DNA of 64,000 bases, taken from NCBI GenBank assembly GCA_030407085.1, contig CM059582.1, positions 54,573,001 through 54,637,000 on the forward strand. The letters are read 5' to 3'. Position 1 is the first letter of the stretch. Every line of letters begins with the position of its first letter. This DNA is from Trichopria drosophilae. Lineage: Eukaryota; Arthropoda; Insecta; Hymenoptera; Diapriidae. Below are positions 46,466 through 57,958 of the stretch, one piece after another. A program made the position numbers and the translations under genes. The notes below the pieces were generated by a model. It saw only the letters and a list, made by a program, of their open reading frames with translations, searched no databases and was not told the origin of the DNA.

Positions 46466-48283
46466 TGTCACGTCCGGGATTGACGCAACATAAGGAAAGG
46501 GAGATTCTTCTTAATCATCCTAAGTATTAGGAAGCTCAAGAGAAGGAAAAGGAAACAATAATAAAAATAATGGTAATCGTAATTTAATTTATTTAACGAG
46601 GCTAACTACTTGCCTCGGGACAGTCAACTGTAGTTTAAGTTTGGGTCTTCTCATTCGGGGTTGTAAGGTAAAAACTGGAGGGCAAAAAGGGACATTTGAA
46701 ATATAGGGGTTCTTTGACAATAAAGGGGAATATTTGGGGTTAGGAAGCATGAGCAACCTAGATATTACTTGGGACCGTTGTGGGAACAACATTACAGTAT
46801 TGTAATGTTGTTATATATTTGGCGGGCTAGGGAAGAAGGGGGCAACCAGTTGGCCATGGGGTGATTCTGTGGGGCGGAAAGTACACTGTTACTTACGTCG
46901 GATTGGATTGAAGACTAAGTTGTTGGCGGGTGGCAACTCGTTGATTCACGGTTGGCGATTCGCGATTGACGACTCGCGGTTGCCGGCTAGCGGGTGGCGA
47001 CTGGTTGCTGGTTGCTGGTTGGGGACACGGGTTGGCAACACTAACAATGCACTAACGACGTAGGGGACGGGAATGGTAACTCCACAGTTGACTGACTGCT
47101 GAGCAGGGCGAGGGGGCCTCTTTTTATAGAGACACGAGTAGTGTCTGGGGCGGAACTTGGACCCATGTGTAAGGGCCAATAGGGAGCTTTCTTGAGGTGG
47201 AAGAGTGCAAAGATCTTCGGAAAAACGGCGAGGGGAGGGGCGATACGAGCGAACTGTCGCCGAGGCAAGACAAATACAATTTTATATTATTAACAATATT
47301 AATATCATATGCACAAATAGTTAAAGCCTTGATTCTAAATCAGTTATTGATATTAATGAACATTGGATTTAGACAAAAAGAGTATAATGAAATAATATCA
47401 TTTACGAACATTAGTTTTAAAGTGATTGTCAACATTATTTCCAAGTGGATCATTAATATTAATAATTTTTACATAATTTGAAACAGGCATTTATAAGTGC
47501 GATTCAATACGTCAATTATAACTAAACAAACTTATTTAATATTAATATTTGCCTATGGTAATTGATATTTTGAAATGTAATTGAAGACGGTTTATGTAAT
47601 AGTTATTAATGACGAAGAAGATATTATTGTAATAGTGAAGAGAAAGATGTGTTTTGATTTAACAGTTAAAATATAGTTCGGATATTAAAAAGGCGAGGTT
47701 ATATATATGGCTTAAATTTAATTAATAATAAAAGTATTACAAGAGAAGCATCCATTATTATCAATATTTTTATATTAACTATAATTTTTTAGTCTTTGAA
47801 TAAAGCAATTTTTGACAATATGTACATTTAACAATTTAGTTTAAATGAATAAGGATGATTCTTTTGTAACTTAATAAAATATATAATTTTAAAATATTTT
47901 CAAGAAGAAACTTCTGGAACATGAGAATAAGAGGGTTTCCTTGGTGTTTAAATTTAGATAAATTTAATGACGGTTTTTCCGCCAGTTTGCATGTATGAGA
48001 ATGAGAACAAGGATGCGGTCCCAAAGCGTTCTCACACATGGGCCAGCTTATCGAATATGATATAATTTTTATGATCGTTTTCCGGGAGAAAACTACAGTC
48101 CTCAAGTTCTCATTCTCACATTTTCGTTAGCTATTTTTAAATAAGTTATAATTTGCAGCTGTGTTAAAAGGAAACGTATGTTTCTCTTTTCCAAACTGTA
48201 TTTTGAGATTTTAGAAGACTTCCAAAAAATATTCTAATTATACCGGGTGTTTAAAACGTACGTATTACGACTCGTACGTTACA
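46466..48283 (-). mobile_element. Solo LTR, copy 2, with TATG target duplication
   Basis: On the minus strand it runs TGTAACGTACGAG ... GGACGTGACA, 1818 bp, with TATG on both outer sides (46462-46465 and 48284-48287). It is the intact-length sister of 23574-27403 and carries the same TATA-like CTATAAAAAGAGG (about 47118 on the minus strand). No internal domain adjoins. Confidence 0.82.
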
Positions 48284-49490
48284 TATGTATTTGCTTTTAT
48301 CGTTGACTCAATTTTTGCACAATATTCATTCTAGCCTCGTTAATTATTTCGTGTTTCACACGATTTATTTTAATTATGAATATTATTCGCACAAATTATT
48401 CCGTCCAATGCTTCGAAAATTACATTATTTTAAAAGATCGGTCATATTCTTGCTTTGCGTAATTTCTTTCGTCTGTTGTAAAGAGTGACTTTTAATCCAA
48501 CAATTTATTCCGCATATCCAAATTATCAGCGTATTTATGTTGTCTTTCGTGAAATTTCTGACTGACAAATGTGTAAAGAGTGTTGAAATAGTGCCTAGGG
48601 CGCAATTATCGATCTTCGACAATTGTAAAGTTTGTCGCCCGTGCAAAGTGAGGGTGCCAATTACACTTATCGGACATCGATATTTCGTCCGTGACCAATA
48701 ATGTATTTTTTGATCCGATGGTCGCAGTAAACAGAGTGGAAGTACAATAAAATACGAGTGTATCCTCATATTTTATCCACTTGAGTTTCACATTAAGAAA
48801 TTAACATTATAGATAATTCGAATGTGACAATAAAGTTTCGAGACCAATCTTGGAAGGGGCAAATTCGAGAAGTCATCCTGAAGTTTGTACAAGAACATAT
48901 TGTATTCACAAATAAGGGAAAATACGAAGTGGAATAATAAACCGCAAACCATACATTTGTATTTTTTATAGATACTAAAGAAAGTACACGGTTACAAATA
49001 ATATAATTTTATTATTCTAATAATATTCTCCATGTACCAGAAAACATATACAGGATAATTAATTTTTATTTATTTCTTTATGAACGTAACGTATACATTA
49101 TTATAATCGCGAAATATATGACAATTAATATTGGTTTCGTCGTGTTTGATTTTTTATAGTCAACTTAAATCTGAAGAACTATATGTATATACAATGCATG
49201 CAGCATTCTTTCCTAATCAATATAACATTTAATTCCCAATATAACCGTAGTACATCAAGCGAATACCTAAATTTTCGACATATTTTATAGTTAAAATTGA
49301 ACGTCCCGCACGAAGAATAGCACACTCAGCGCTCTACGTGTGATATTTTAAATAAGGGAAAATTCAAATGCGTTAGTGTTCGTGCGGGACGTAAATATAT
49401 ATCAGTTGTTCATTACAACATAAACGTATATAAATTATACAAGGAGAAACAAGAGGAGGAACGGTGTTTTGTATCATCTAAAAGTAATAA
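48284..49490. other. Unassigned, with one 92-bp hairpin
   Basis: 49302-49393 has ends ACGTCCCGCACGAA and TTCGTGCGGGACGT, a small miniature-element-like hairpin. Minus frames at 48425-48791 are open but show no family signature. The rest is AT-rich. Confidence 0.4.
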
Positions 49491-50090
49491 AGTTGGTTAA
49501 ATTAAAAATTGGCGAAGAAGAATGATAGAGAAAAATGATCTTTTTACGTATCGCAAAAAAAGAAACTACGTTCTTTACACTGAACATTGGAGAAAACAAG
49601 ATTCAGAGAAACGTTTTAAAAACGTTCCGGGAGCGTTCCTGGAATGTTTCAATATTATCCGCATCTATCTCTAAAAATATCTAAGTTCCTTACAATGAAA
49701 ATTGGAGAAGACAAATGTTAGAAAAAAATTATTTCTTTGCCCATCTCTGAAAAATACCCAAGTTCGTTAAATTCAGAATTTAGAAGACAAGTCCCAGAGA
49801 AACGTTTTAAAAACGTTCCCTGAACGTTTTTGGAACGTTTCAATAATATTCGCCTCTAAAAATATCCAAGTTCGTTAAAGTGAAATTTAGAGAAGACGAA
49901 TGTTAGAAAAAAATTATCTTTTTATCCATCTCTGAAAAAAAAAAGTTCTTTCAAATAAAATTTAGAGAAGACGAGTGTCCTCTTGAAAATTACAATTACA
50001 AAAATACAATTTCTCCCTGTAAAATAACTAATTACTGAAAATGGCAGAAGACAAGTTCCAGAGAGACGTTTTAGAAACGTTCCCGAAATG
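49490..50090 (+). repeat. Satellite block, left part (~190-bp period with sub-repeats)
   Basis: AACGTTTTAAAAACGTTCC, then GGAACGTTTCAATATTAT and ATCTCTAAAAATATCTAAGTTC recur near 49611 and 49801. AGAAGACGAATGTTAGAAAA words lie between. The same units resume at 52050 in the same orientation. Confidence 0.75.
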
Positions 50091-50488
50091 TTTTTACGAA
50101 GTCGCCAAATACTGCGATGTCGGCCATTCTGCGATGTCGACCGGACTGCGATGGTCCCCATTCTGCGAAATCGCCCAATCTACGAAGTTGCCAATACTGC
50201 GAAGTCGCCCAGACTACGAAGTCGCCCAATCTGCGATGGTGCAGAATACTGCGATGTCGCCCACACTTGGAAGTCATCCAGACTGTGAAGTCGCCCAATC
50301 TGCGATAGCGCCCACACTGCGAAGTCCCCCAATCTGCGATGGCGCCCAGTATTGCGATGTCGCCCATACTGCGAAGTTACCCATCCTGCGAAGTTGCCCA
50401 ATCTCCGAATTCCCCCAATCTGCGATGGCGCCCAACCCAGCGATGTCGACCATACTGCGATGTCGCCCGGACTGCGATGGCGTCCATT
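50090..50488 (+). repeat. 17-18-bp minisatellite, left part
   Basis: More than 20 diverged copies of a unit like CTGCGAAGTCGCCCAGA or CTGCGATGTCGCCCATA. Because the unit lacks stop codons in most phases, long frames appear on both strands; none is credible as a gene. Confidence 0.9.
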
Positions 50489-51904
50489 CACAGTGAGCTT
50501 CAAGCATCGATAGGTCGAACAAAACTGATGACGAAAACCGCCTTCGAGGTATTATTTGTACCCATTTATAGTAATAAATGTCGCTAATCTCAAAATCGTA
50601 GCTGATCCTTCTTTCGAGAAATCCGCAAAAATGTAGACAAAATTGCATAAAGCAATCGTTTTTTGCCTATATCTCATTTTGGATACATTTTACGGCAAAA
50701 ATAGTTTTGTAATAAAATAATCTAAGGAAAATTCTTTATAATTTTCATTTTGACCATTGTTATGATAAAGTGACTAGTTTTCGTGTAGAAGCGCGATGAA
50801 TGTGGCGCTTTTTTGTTGCGACGCTATGTCTTATACTTAGCGGCGCATCGAGACACTTATACCCTCGCAGATGTGACTAGCTTCAAATTAATTCCGCAAA
50901 TGTCGTACCTCTCTCAGCTTTGATCCCAGAACCAACGACGTGAACGTGGTTGCACTCTGGCTCCATTTTTTTTTGCATTTTTTTGTACTTTTCGTTTTTA
51001 ATTTTGTTTTTTATGTTTGTTTTATTTTCTGTAAAAGTAATGTAAAATTAAATGAATATAACGTTTTTTAAATAGGTTTCGATGAAAATTCCACAACAGC
51101 CATTTTTAATCGTTTTGTATAAGCTGCGTCGGCCAAGTTATTTATTTTGTGACTCCCTGTGAATGGATTCTCCAGCCTGCTCGGACCATACGCCTAAACT
51201 TTTGTTGTTTAAGAAATACAAGCAGTGTTTTAGGTGCTTTAAAGCAACGTGCGATTTCAATGTTTGGGACACTGCCTTTGCCTTAAATGCTTTACTGAAT
51301 TTCTCGATATCTTGATCAAGTTCAGGACTAATATATCCTGTGGGAAAGCAATCTTTTTTATGTACTTTATATATCTTAGTAAATGACCAATATAAAACTC
51401 ATAGATGCAGATAAATTTCACATTTGAAATATTCCATTACGGCTTGTACTTAGTCTTGCATTTCTTGAATATCAATTAAAACGAATTCAACTCTGATAGC
51501 GAGTAACAAGTTTAATGCGGCTGCCATCTATTAGTTTTCTACGTAACTGGGTTTTAAGGATAAAACATAGCGGCGCGGCAAAAGTACGCCAATATATCGC
51601 GCTTCTACAAGAAAACTAGTCACTTTATCACAAAAATGGTCAGAATGAAAATTGTAAAGAATTTTCCATAGATTATTTTATTATGAAACTATTTCTGCCG
51701 TAAAATGTATCCAAAATGAGATATAGGCAAAAAACGATTGCTTTATGCAATTTTGTTTACATCTTTGCGGATTTCTCGAAAGAAGGATCAGCTGCGATTT
51801 CGGGATTAGCGGCTTTGAAACCTATAAATGGGTACAAATAAAACCTCGAAGGCGGTTTTCGTCGTCAGTTTTGTTAGACCTATCGATGCTCGAAGATCAC
51901 TGTG
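50489..51904 (-). mobile_element. 1.42-kb DNA element with CACAGTGA ends and CATT duplication (Chapaev/CMC-like)
   Basis: Tips CACAGTGAGCTTCAAGCATCG and their reverse complement with few differences. CATT stands on both outer sides (50485-50488, 51905-51908). Inverted termini run about 310 bp. Minisatellite of the same orientation continues on either side, so the element landed inside it. CAC-starting tips with a 4-bp duplication fit the Chapaev branch of the CMC group. An internally deleted copy, since only a short transposase piece remains. Confidence 0.75.
51148..51411 (-). pseudogene. Transposase C-terminal relic in the CACAGTGA element
   Basis: An open minus-strand frame reads CFPTGYISPELDQDIEKFSK, then LKSHVALKHLKHCLYFLNNK, then SLGVWSEQAGESIHRE before TAA. 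The GxWSEQAxExxH pattern resembles the region around the final catalytic Glu in a family of insect transposase-like proteins. An upstream TGA closes the frame, so this is a fragment. Family-level naming is inference from motif and context. Confidence 0.55.
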
Positions 51905-52050
51905 CATTACTGCGATGTTGTCCACACTGCGTAGTCGCCCAAACTGCGATGACGTTCAATCTGCGATTGCATCCAATACTGCGATGTCGCCCACACTGCG
52001 ATGTCGCCCAATCTGTGATGGCGCCCAGACTTCGAAGTCGGCCAGTCGTT
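51905..52050 (+). repeat. 17-18-bp minisatellite, right part
   Basis: Continues CTGCGATGTCGCCCA-type units in the same orientation after the inserted element. Confidence 0.85.
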
Positions 52051-52660
52051 TCTGGAACGTTTCATTATTATTCGTTTCTATCTCTAAAAATATCTAAGTT
52101 CTTTAACTTGAAATTTGGAGAAGACGAATGTTAGAAAAAAATTATCTTTTTATCTATCTTTGAAAAAAAACAAGTTCATTGAAATGAAAATTGGAGGAAA
52201 GGAATGGCAGAAAAAAATGGTCATGTAATCGATATCTGGAAAATAACCAAGTTCGTTCAATTTCAATTGAGAATACAAGTTCCAGTGAAACCTTTTAAAA
52301 ACGTTCCCAGAACGTTTCTGGAACGTTTCAATATTATTCGCATCTATCTCTAAAACTATCTGAGTTCGTAAAAGTCAAATTTGCAGAAGACGAATTTTAG
52401 AAAAGAATTGTCTTCTGATCGATTTTTGGAAAATAACTAAATTCTTTAAATTGTAACCGTCTTAAAACCGTCCAGGGAACGTCTTTGACACATTCACGGA
52501 CTAGTTTCGAAAATCGGTGAACTTGTGCGATTAACAAAAGATTTATTCCTACAATCTCTCCCTGTAACTAATTTTCTTACTCTGAAAATGTCAGAAGACA
52601 AGTTCCAGAGAGACGTTTTAGAAACGTACCCGAAATGTTTTTATTAAGTCGCCCAGAAGG
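52050..52660 (+). repeat. Satellite block, right part
   Basis: The same AACGTTTCTGGAACGTTTC and AGAAGACGAATGTTAGAAAA vocabulary as 49.49-50.09 kb, same orientation. AGTTCCAGAGAGACGTTTTAG occurs at both 50055 and 52602. Confidence 0.75.
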
Positions 52661-52769
52661 CAATGAATTTTACAAAATAAAATCTCACTTTTGAGGTTAA
52701 AATATTTCGCCCACAACAATTAAAGTGTATATCTAAAATTGCAATAGGTTGACATTCGAATTTTCCAAC

Positions 52770-53427
52770 AAAGGACCCCGCACACTTTAGCTTGATTTGC
52801 GGGCCCGGTTAAATTTCCTGAAACTTCGCTAAGTTGTAGTTCAGAACAGGCCGAACAAAAGTTCTATATGGTAAAAGCCCCAAAAATCAATAGTTTTCGA
52901 GATAAAGTACTATACGATATAGTCCGGGCGTACGATATAGGCCCCCGGATCCGAGACTTTCGCATTTATTTTTTATATGCGACAACAATATTCATAGGTT
53001 TTTTTGGTCGCTGATTACGAATGTGATATCAGATTTTAAAAATTCAAAATGGCGGATCCAATATGGCGGACAATTTTTGAAAAATTAAACGAAATCGCTT
53101 GAAACTCATTATTCTGGGGTTTTTGGGGTCGCTGATCACGAATCTGATATCAGATTTTTAAAATCTGTTATCACATTCGTAATCAGCGACCAAAAAAACC
53201 TATGCATATTGTTGTTGCATATAAAAAATAAATGCAAAAGTCTCGGATCCGGGGGCCTATATCGTACGCCCGTACTATATCGTATAGTACTTTATCTCGA
53301 AAACTATTGATTTTTGGGGCTTTTACCATATAGAACTTTTGTTCGGGCTATTCTGGACTACAACTTAGCGAAGTTTCAGGAAATTTAACCGGGCCCGCAA
53401 ATCAAGCTAAAGTGTGCGGGGTCCTTT
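52770..53427. mobile_element. 0.66-kb internally deleted derivative of the DDE/SWIM transposon
   Basis: Both ends carry AAAGGACCCCGCACACTTTA and the full outer terminus of the element at 16417-21266, down to the first 120 bp module. There the two arms meet. TTCCAA occurs at one base's distance from each tip and may be the target duplication. No coding sequence; it would depend on a transposase like the 677-aa one. Confidence 0.87.
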
Positions 53428-54226
53428 CTTCCAATGCGTACTAAAATTATCGACAGTATTACTGTGACATCACCTTTAAACTTTTTTTTAGTCCTATCGT
53501 GACAATGGTTGTAGAAAAACCAATATATAAAATTCTCCAGTGTGCATTATATTGCTTATCGACATAAGTGTTGTAACCAAATTCAGAATGCGGATTAAGT
53601 CAAAAGAGACAAAAAAAAATACAAAAATTCAAAAAGTCGTTAAATTCAGGTGAAATTACATACATGGGAGTTTTTGAGGTCGCTGAATCCTAATCTTTGG
53701 TAAATATTGCCTAATTCAAAATGCATAGAGCGCCGGAATAAAAAAAACTTGAGACATCGGCATGGGGACGTCTGGCAACGCGATGCATGGCATCGGGAAT
53801 CACGGGGGTTCCCGGAGTCAAGCCCCCTGGCTAGGGGCGAACCCCCAGCGAAACAAACGATGCTCCGCTATTAATAAATAAGAAATTTTGGAATGACGAT
53901 TTTCTTTAGAGGACATATCTAGTGACCGGTTGTAATACATTTTAAGCCAATGGAAATGCGTTTTGACAACGAATTTTGTAAAAAACGGAAAAAATATTTC
54001 TGAAAAGCGTGTTTTTTAAATATTTTAGCAAAAAAACTACTTAAAATTATAAAACACTAAACAACACCCAGTAAAATCGAAAGTAGTTTAATATATTGTT
54101 TTTAGTGGAACTGACAATCATTAGCAGCAAAGCATCTTTTTTAAATTCTCAGAGCAAAATATTATTTCGGAAATTCAATGAGATCCACAACGTCGATTAA
54201 AATTTTAATAATTCATTTTAAATTGA
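53428..54226. other. Unassigned sequence
   Basis: A GC-rich patch (GGGTTCCCGGAGTCAAGCCC, about 53800-53850) and a partial module phrase (TTTTTGAGGTCGCTGAATCC, near 53671). Upstream exons of the following transposase gene may lie here, but I cannot find them. Confidence 0.3.
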
Positions 54227-54229
54227 TAA

Positions 54230-54900
54230 CACAGGGCCACAAAATAAAGGGGGGTCCAGTTTGAGAACTACACTAGTTGATACTGATTGATTTTTCAATG
54301 CTGAAAACGAATCCGATCTCCAAATTTGCCTATCACGTCAGGATTTTGTATAATGTAGCTAATGTAGGGTTAAATAGGCAAAAAAATACCGTTTTTCTCA
54401 ATATTCACGGCTAATTTCCGGTAACCAAAAATTTTATTTCAGAAATCCTTCAGAGGCATTGAAAAGTATAAGAAAAGACTTTTCAAATGCATTTTTGAAA
54501 TTGTCCCTATGATTTTTTTTTGGGAGAGTTATGATGGTTTGAAATTGCGCTCTGAGCGTCCGGTTTACATACTGTTCTATAGCTCAGAGCTCAACTTTAA
54601 ACCATCATAACTCTTCCAAAAAAAATCATAGGGACAATTTCAAAAATGCATTGGAAAGGTCTTTTCTCATACTTTTTAATTCCTCGGAAGGATTCCTGAA
54701 ATAAAATGTGTGGTTACCGGAAATTAGCCGTAAATATTGAGAAAAACGGTATTTTTTGCCTATTTAACCCTATATTATACAAAATCCTGACGTGATCGGC
54801 AAATTTGGAGATCGGATTCGTTTTCAGCACCGAAGAATCCATAAGTATCAACTAGTGTAGTTCTCTCGTCTGGACCACCCCTTTATTTTGTGGCCCTGTG
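54230..54900. mobile_element. 671-bp foldback element, TAA-flanked (Harbinger-like)
   Basis: CACAGGGCCACAAAATAAAGG and its reverse complement form the tips, with TAA outside each (54227-54229, 54901-54903). The arms pair most of the way, for example TAATTTCCGGTAACCA with TGGTTACCGGAAATTA. A 3-bp TAA duplication is the usual PIF/Harbinger target. It sits 49 bases upstream of a splice acceptor. Confidence 0.77.
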
Positions 54901-54949
54901 TAATACAACGTTATGATTAAAAGCGTATTTTTGCTTTTATATTTTGCAG

Positions 54950-55498
54950 GTTCTTGTAGCAATGATAGCTACAATCTGAGAATTCGGGATGATGTGAAAA
55001 ATCATGAAGGACCCGTTCAGGAGGAAGTTATACCTGAAAAAAAGAGGAAATTAACAATACTTACTCCTAATGTGGTTGCAGCCTTAGATAGAGCTAAAAT
55101 GAGCGACAGAAATGCGGCATACATTTTGTCCTCGTGTGTTGTGGCTTTAGGAAACGACATAGATGATGTAAAGATCAGTCGTTCACAAATACAACGTGAC
55201 CGACAAGTTATACGTTTGGAATTCGCAGCAAACGTAAAAAATAATTTTGAGGCAAAAGAATGGTTAATAATACACTGGGATGGAAAGATGCTTCCTGGCG
55301 TAACTCGATCGAATGGTAATGTTGACAAGCTTCCAATTTTAATATCAGGAATTGATACCGAACAACTTCTTGGTGTTGCAACTTTACAAAGAAGTACGGG
55401 GGAAGAACAGGCTGCCGCTGTTCTTGACCTTCTACACCAGTAGAACCTAGCAGATCGAGTAATAGGAATGTCTTTTGACACGACCGCATCGAACACAG
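54950..55498 (+). CDS. Exon 1 of the CxxH transposase pseudogene
   Basis: Starts in phase after TTTTGCAG. A basic, helical N-terminal part (ILTPNVVAALDRAKMSDRNA) precedes the strand with HWDGK, the probable first catalytic acid. TAG at 55441 interrupts between LDLLHQ and NLADRVIGMSFDTTAS. The ATG at 54913 lies in the intron side and is unlikely to be the true start. Confidence 0.6.
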
Positions 55499-55837
55499 GT
55501 ATTAGAAAACTGCTGAAAGTACAAAAAAGTCGCGATTATGCTACTTATTAGTTATAGTTTTATGTTAGTTTATGATGTCATTTGTAGGGGAGAGTAGGGA
55601 ACAGGGGCTCGGGTTTTTTTATTGCATCAAAATTTCTTTGAAAATTAGTTTTTTTCAACTTTTACTTAAGGCCGTAATAGTACATAACTTAGAATACCTT
55701 TCAACTGTTTTACTTGATTAAAACTACAAAGGGCTGAATAATTATAACGAAGCTTTTCTGAAATATAAATTATATCCAATTAATTTGTCACATAATTGTA
55801 CACTAATGGGGTTTTTTTGGGTCGCTGATTACGAATC

Positions 55838-56150
55838 TGAAGACCATAGGTCTGGACGAAATATTTTATGTGGTCACCTCGGTCAAAAAATGACCCTACA
55901 GTTTTTCTTGAAATGATAACGTTTCAAACCCTAAGGATGCCAAATAATACAATAAAGACCAGACCTGTGGTCTGGGTTGAAGTAAAATTTGTGTCCGTGA
56001 TCTTGTAAGTATATCCGTTCGTATGTGTCATTGTTTTATACACGCTGTATCTCGAGAATAGATCAACGCAGTTACAAGTGGATCCTCTTTTTGAGATTGT
56101 GAAGCATAGCTCAGATCTGATTATATTGTGGAGTCAATCCATGAACCCTT
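55838..56150 (-). repeat. Diverged copy of the 3' part of the 1.15-kb repeat, in transposase intron 1
   Basis: On the minus strand it matches 4095-4290: TCTGGACGAA, GGTCA-CTCGGTCAAAAAA, TTTCA-ACCCTAAGGA and GTCCGTGATCTTGTA phrases. A half 120-bp module (GGGTCGCTGATTACGAATCTG) abuts at 55819. Confidence 0.6.
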
Positions 56151-56849
56151 TTCCTTAAAAAAAAAATATCGTAAAAATCACCAAAGTCCCTCACAATAAC
56201 CCACTCTCCCCTATAGCAAAACTTTCATTTTTGTAGTCTTTTATTGGGTATTACGAAATGTTTACAAATGTACAATAGGGAACATGCATAACAAATTAAA
56301 ATGCCCGAAAACAATATATATACTTAATTTAGATTCGCTGATTTCGAAAATAATTAAAAAATTTGTTTTTGATAATTAGAAGTCGTCAAAAAAAATTAAT
56401 AAAAAGTGTGGTCTTAGGAAACGCATGTAATTGGTCGTGCCGTCATTACTCATTTTGGACTGTGACTAGGCCCGTTGACCAATCATAGTCAACAAAACTG
56501 AAATAAAATGTGACAAGCAACTTATTTCATAAAGAAATTCTGGCAAGTCAACTAACGTATTTCATTTTTTAACTTAGTTGTGATGCATGATTGGTCGGCG
56601 GCTATAGTCGCGTACGAAAATGAATAATGATGACACAATCAATCACAAGCGTTTCTGAAGAATACATTTTTTCCAAACTTTATTAATTTTTTTCGATGAC
56701 TTCTCACTATCAAATAATATTGAAAATATGTTTTTCGAATTCAGGGAATCTAAAATATGCATATATATTTTTTTCAGATGTTTTAATTTTTTATGCATGT
56801 AGCCTATTTTGCATACGAAGCGATGCCATGATGAATTTGTCTTCGTTAG

Positions 56850-57136
56850 GTGTCCATGGTGGAGCCTGTACTATTATTGAGAAGACATTGCAGAAGGACT
56901 TGTTACATTTAGCCTGTAGACATCACATCTTTGAACTCGTTCTACGTAGCGCATTTGAAGTTTGTATCAAGACACCTACAAACGGGCCGCATGTGGGGGT
57001 TTTTAAACGATTTCAGCAAATATGGCCTAGCATTGATACTGATAAATTTGAATTTGGCATGAAGGATTCAAAAATTGCCACTGCACTGTTCGATGTAAAA
57101 AATGACATTTTAACTTTTTGCTTCAATCATCTGCAG
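56850..57136 (+). CDS. Exon 2 of the CxxH transposase pseudogene
   Basis: The first two bases complete the Gly codon of SNTG. Then VHGGACTIIEKTLQKDLLHL, ACRHHIFEL and GPHVGVFKRFQQIW follow. Donor GTAATT after LQ. No stops. Confidence 0.65.
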
Positions 57137-57958
57137 GTAATTTATCATTAATTCTTTATGAAACTATAAATGTAATAGAAATATTTATCAATATTCATTT
57201 GATAGGGTAAACAGGACAGTAGTCGGCCACTTTATGTATGCAATTACCGTTTAGAAAATGTCACAAATGAGTTATTTTTTTTAAATTTAGGTTTAGTATA
57301 TCTCAACAAAGATAATTAAGTTTCATTAATAGCGAAATTTTATTATTTTTTTTTTAAAGTTTTTCAGTATTGTGAAAAGTAGCCGGTAACTGTCTGCTTC
57401 ACCTGACCGACAACTGTATTTTTTTTATACTTAAAATACACTTTTTTAATCAGTATAAAGTACTTCTATGTCAGGATTACTCACGGTTTAGTTTAAGACA
57501 ACCCCCAAGACTAACATTCTTTTGTTAAAATAAAAAACAATGCTGATTGCACTTTCGACATTAAGTTTTCCAAATTCAGTAGTTTAACTGTCCGACTACT
57601 GGGTCAATCCATTCTATTTCACCCAAAGCCGTTGCTGCCTATTTTAAAAAAATTTTAATACTTTATAGAAATTCACTTTAATGTTCCCAGAATACATATT
57701 TAGTTACTATACCAAATGAATACTAATAAAAGGTAACCACTAAGGCAAATTGTCCATTGCTAAATTTTGTTTTCACTGTTGAACTTAATATAAAGTGAAA
57801 TGCACTGAAATAACAACCGTAAGTGGCCGATAACTGTCCTGTTTAGATTTCAAAATATTCATTTTCGAATATTTGTGTCCTAATATTTCAAACATTATTA
57901 ATTGCATTAATTGTACTAATTGTATTAATTGTATGTGATTAATTTTAATACTTTCCAG

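Noticed and set aside
48425..48791. Possible membrane receptor fragment on the minus strand
   Set aside because: Two overlapping open frames with some hydrophobic segments, but no signature, splice pattern or conservation to support a chemoreceptor.
50041..50648. Overlapping ORFs of 60-151 codons on both strands
   Set aside because: Minisatellite without stop codons in most phases; repetitive translation in all frames.
55017..55496. 159-codon minus-strand ORF
   Set aside because: Antisense of exon 1 of the CxxH transposase; the plus frame carries the motifs and splice phases.
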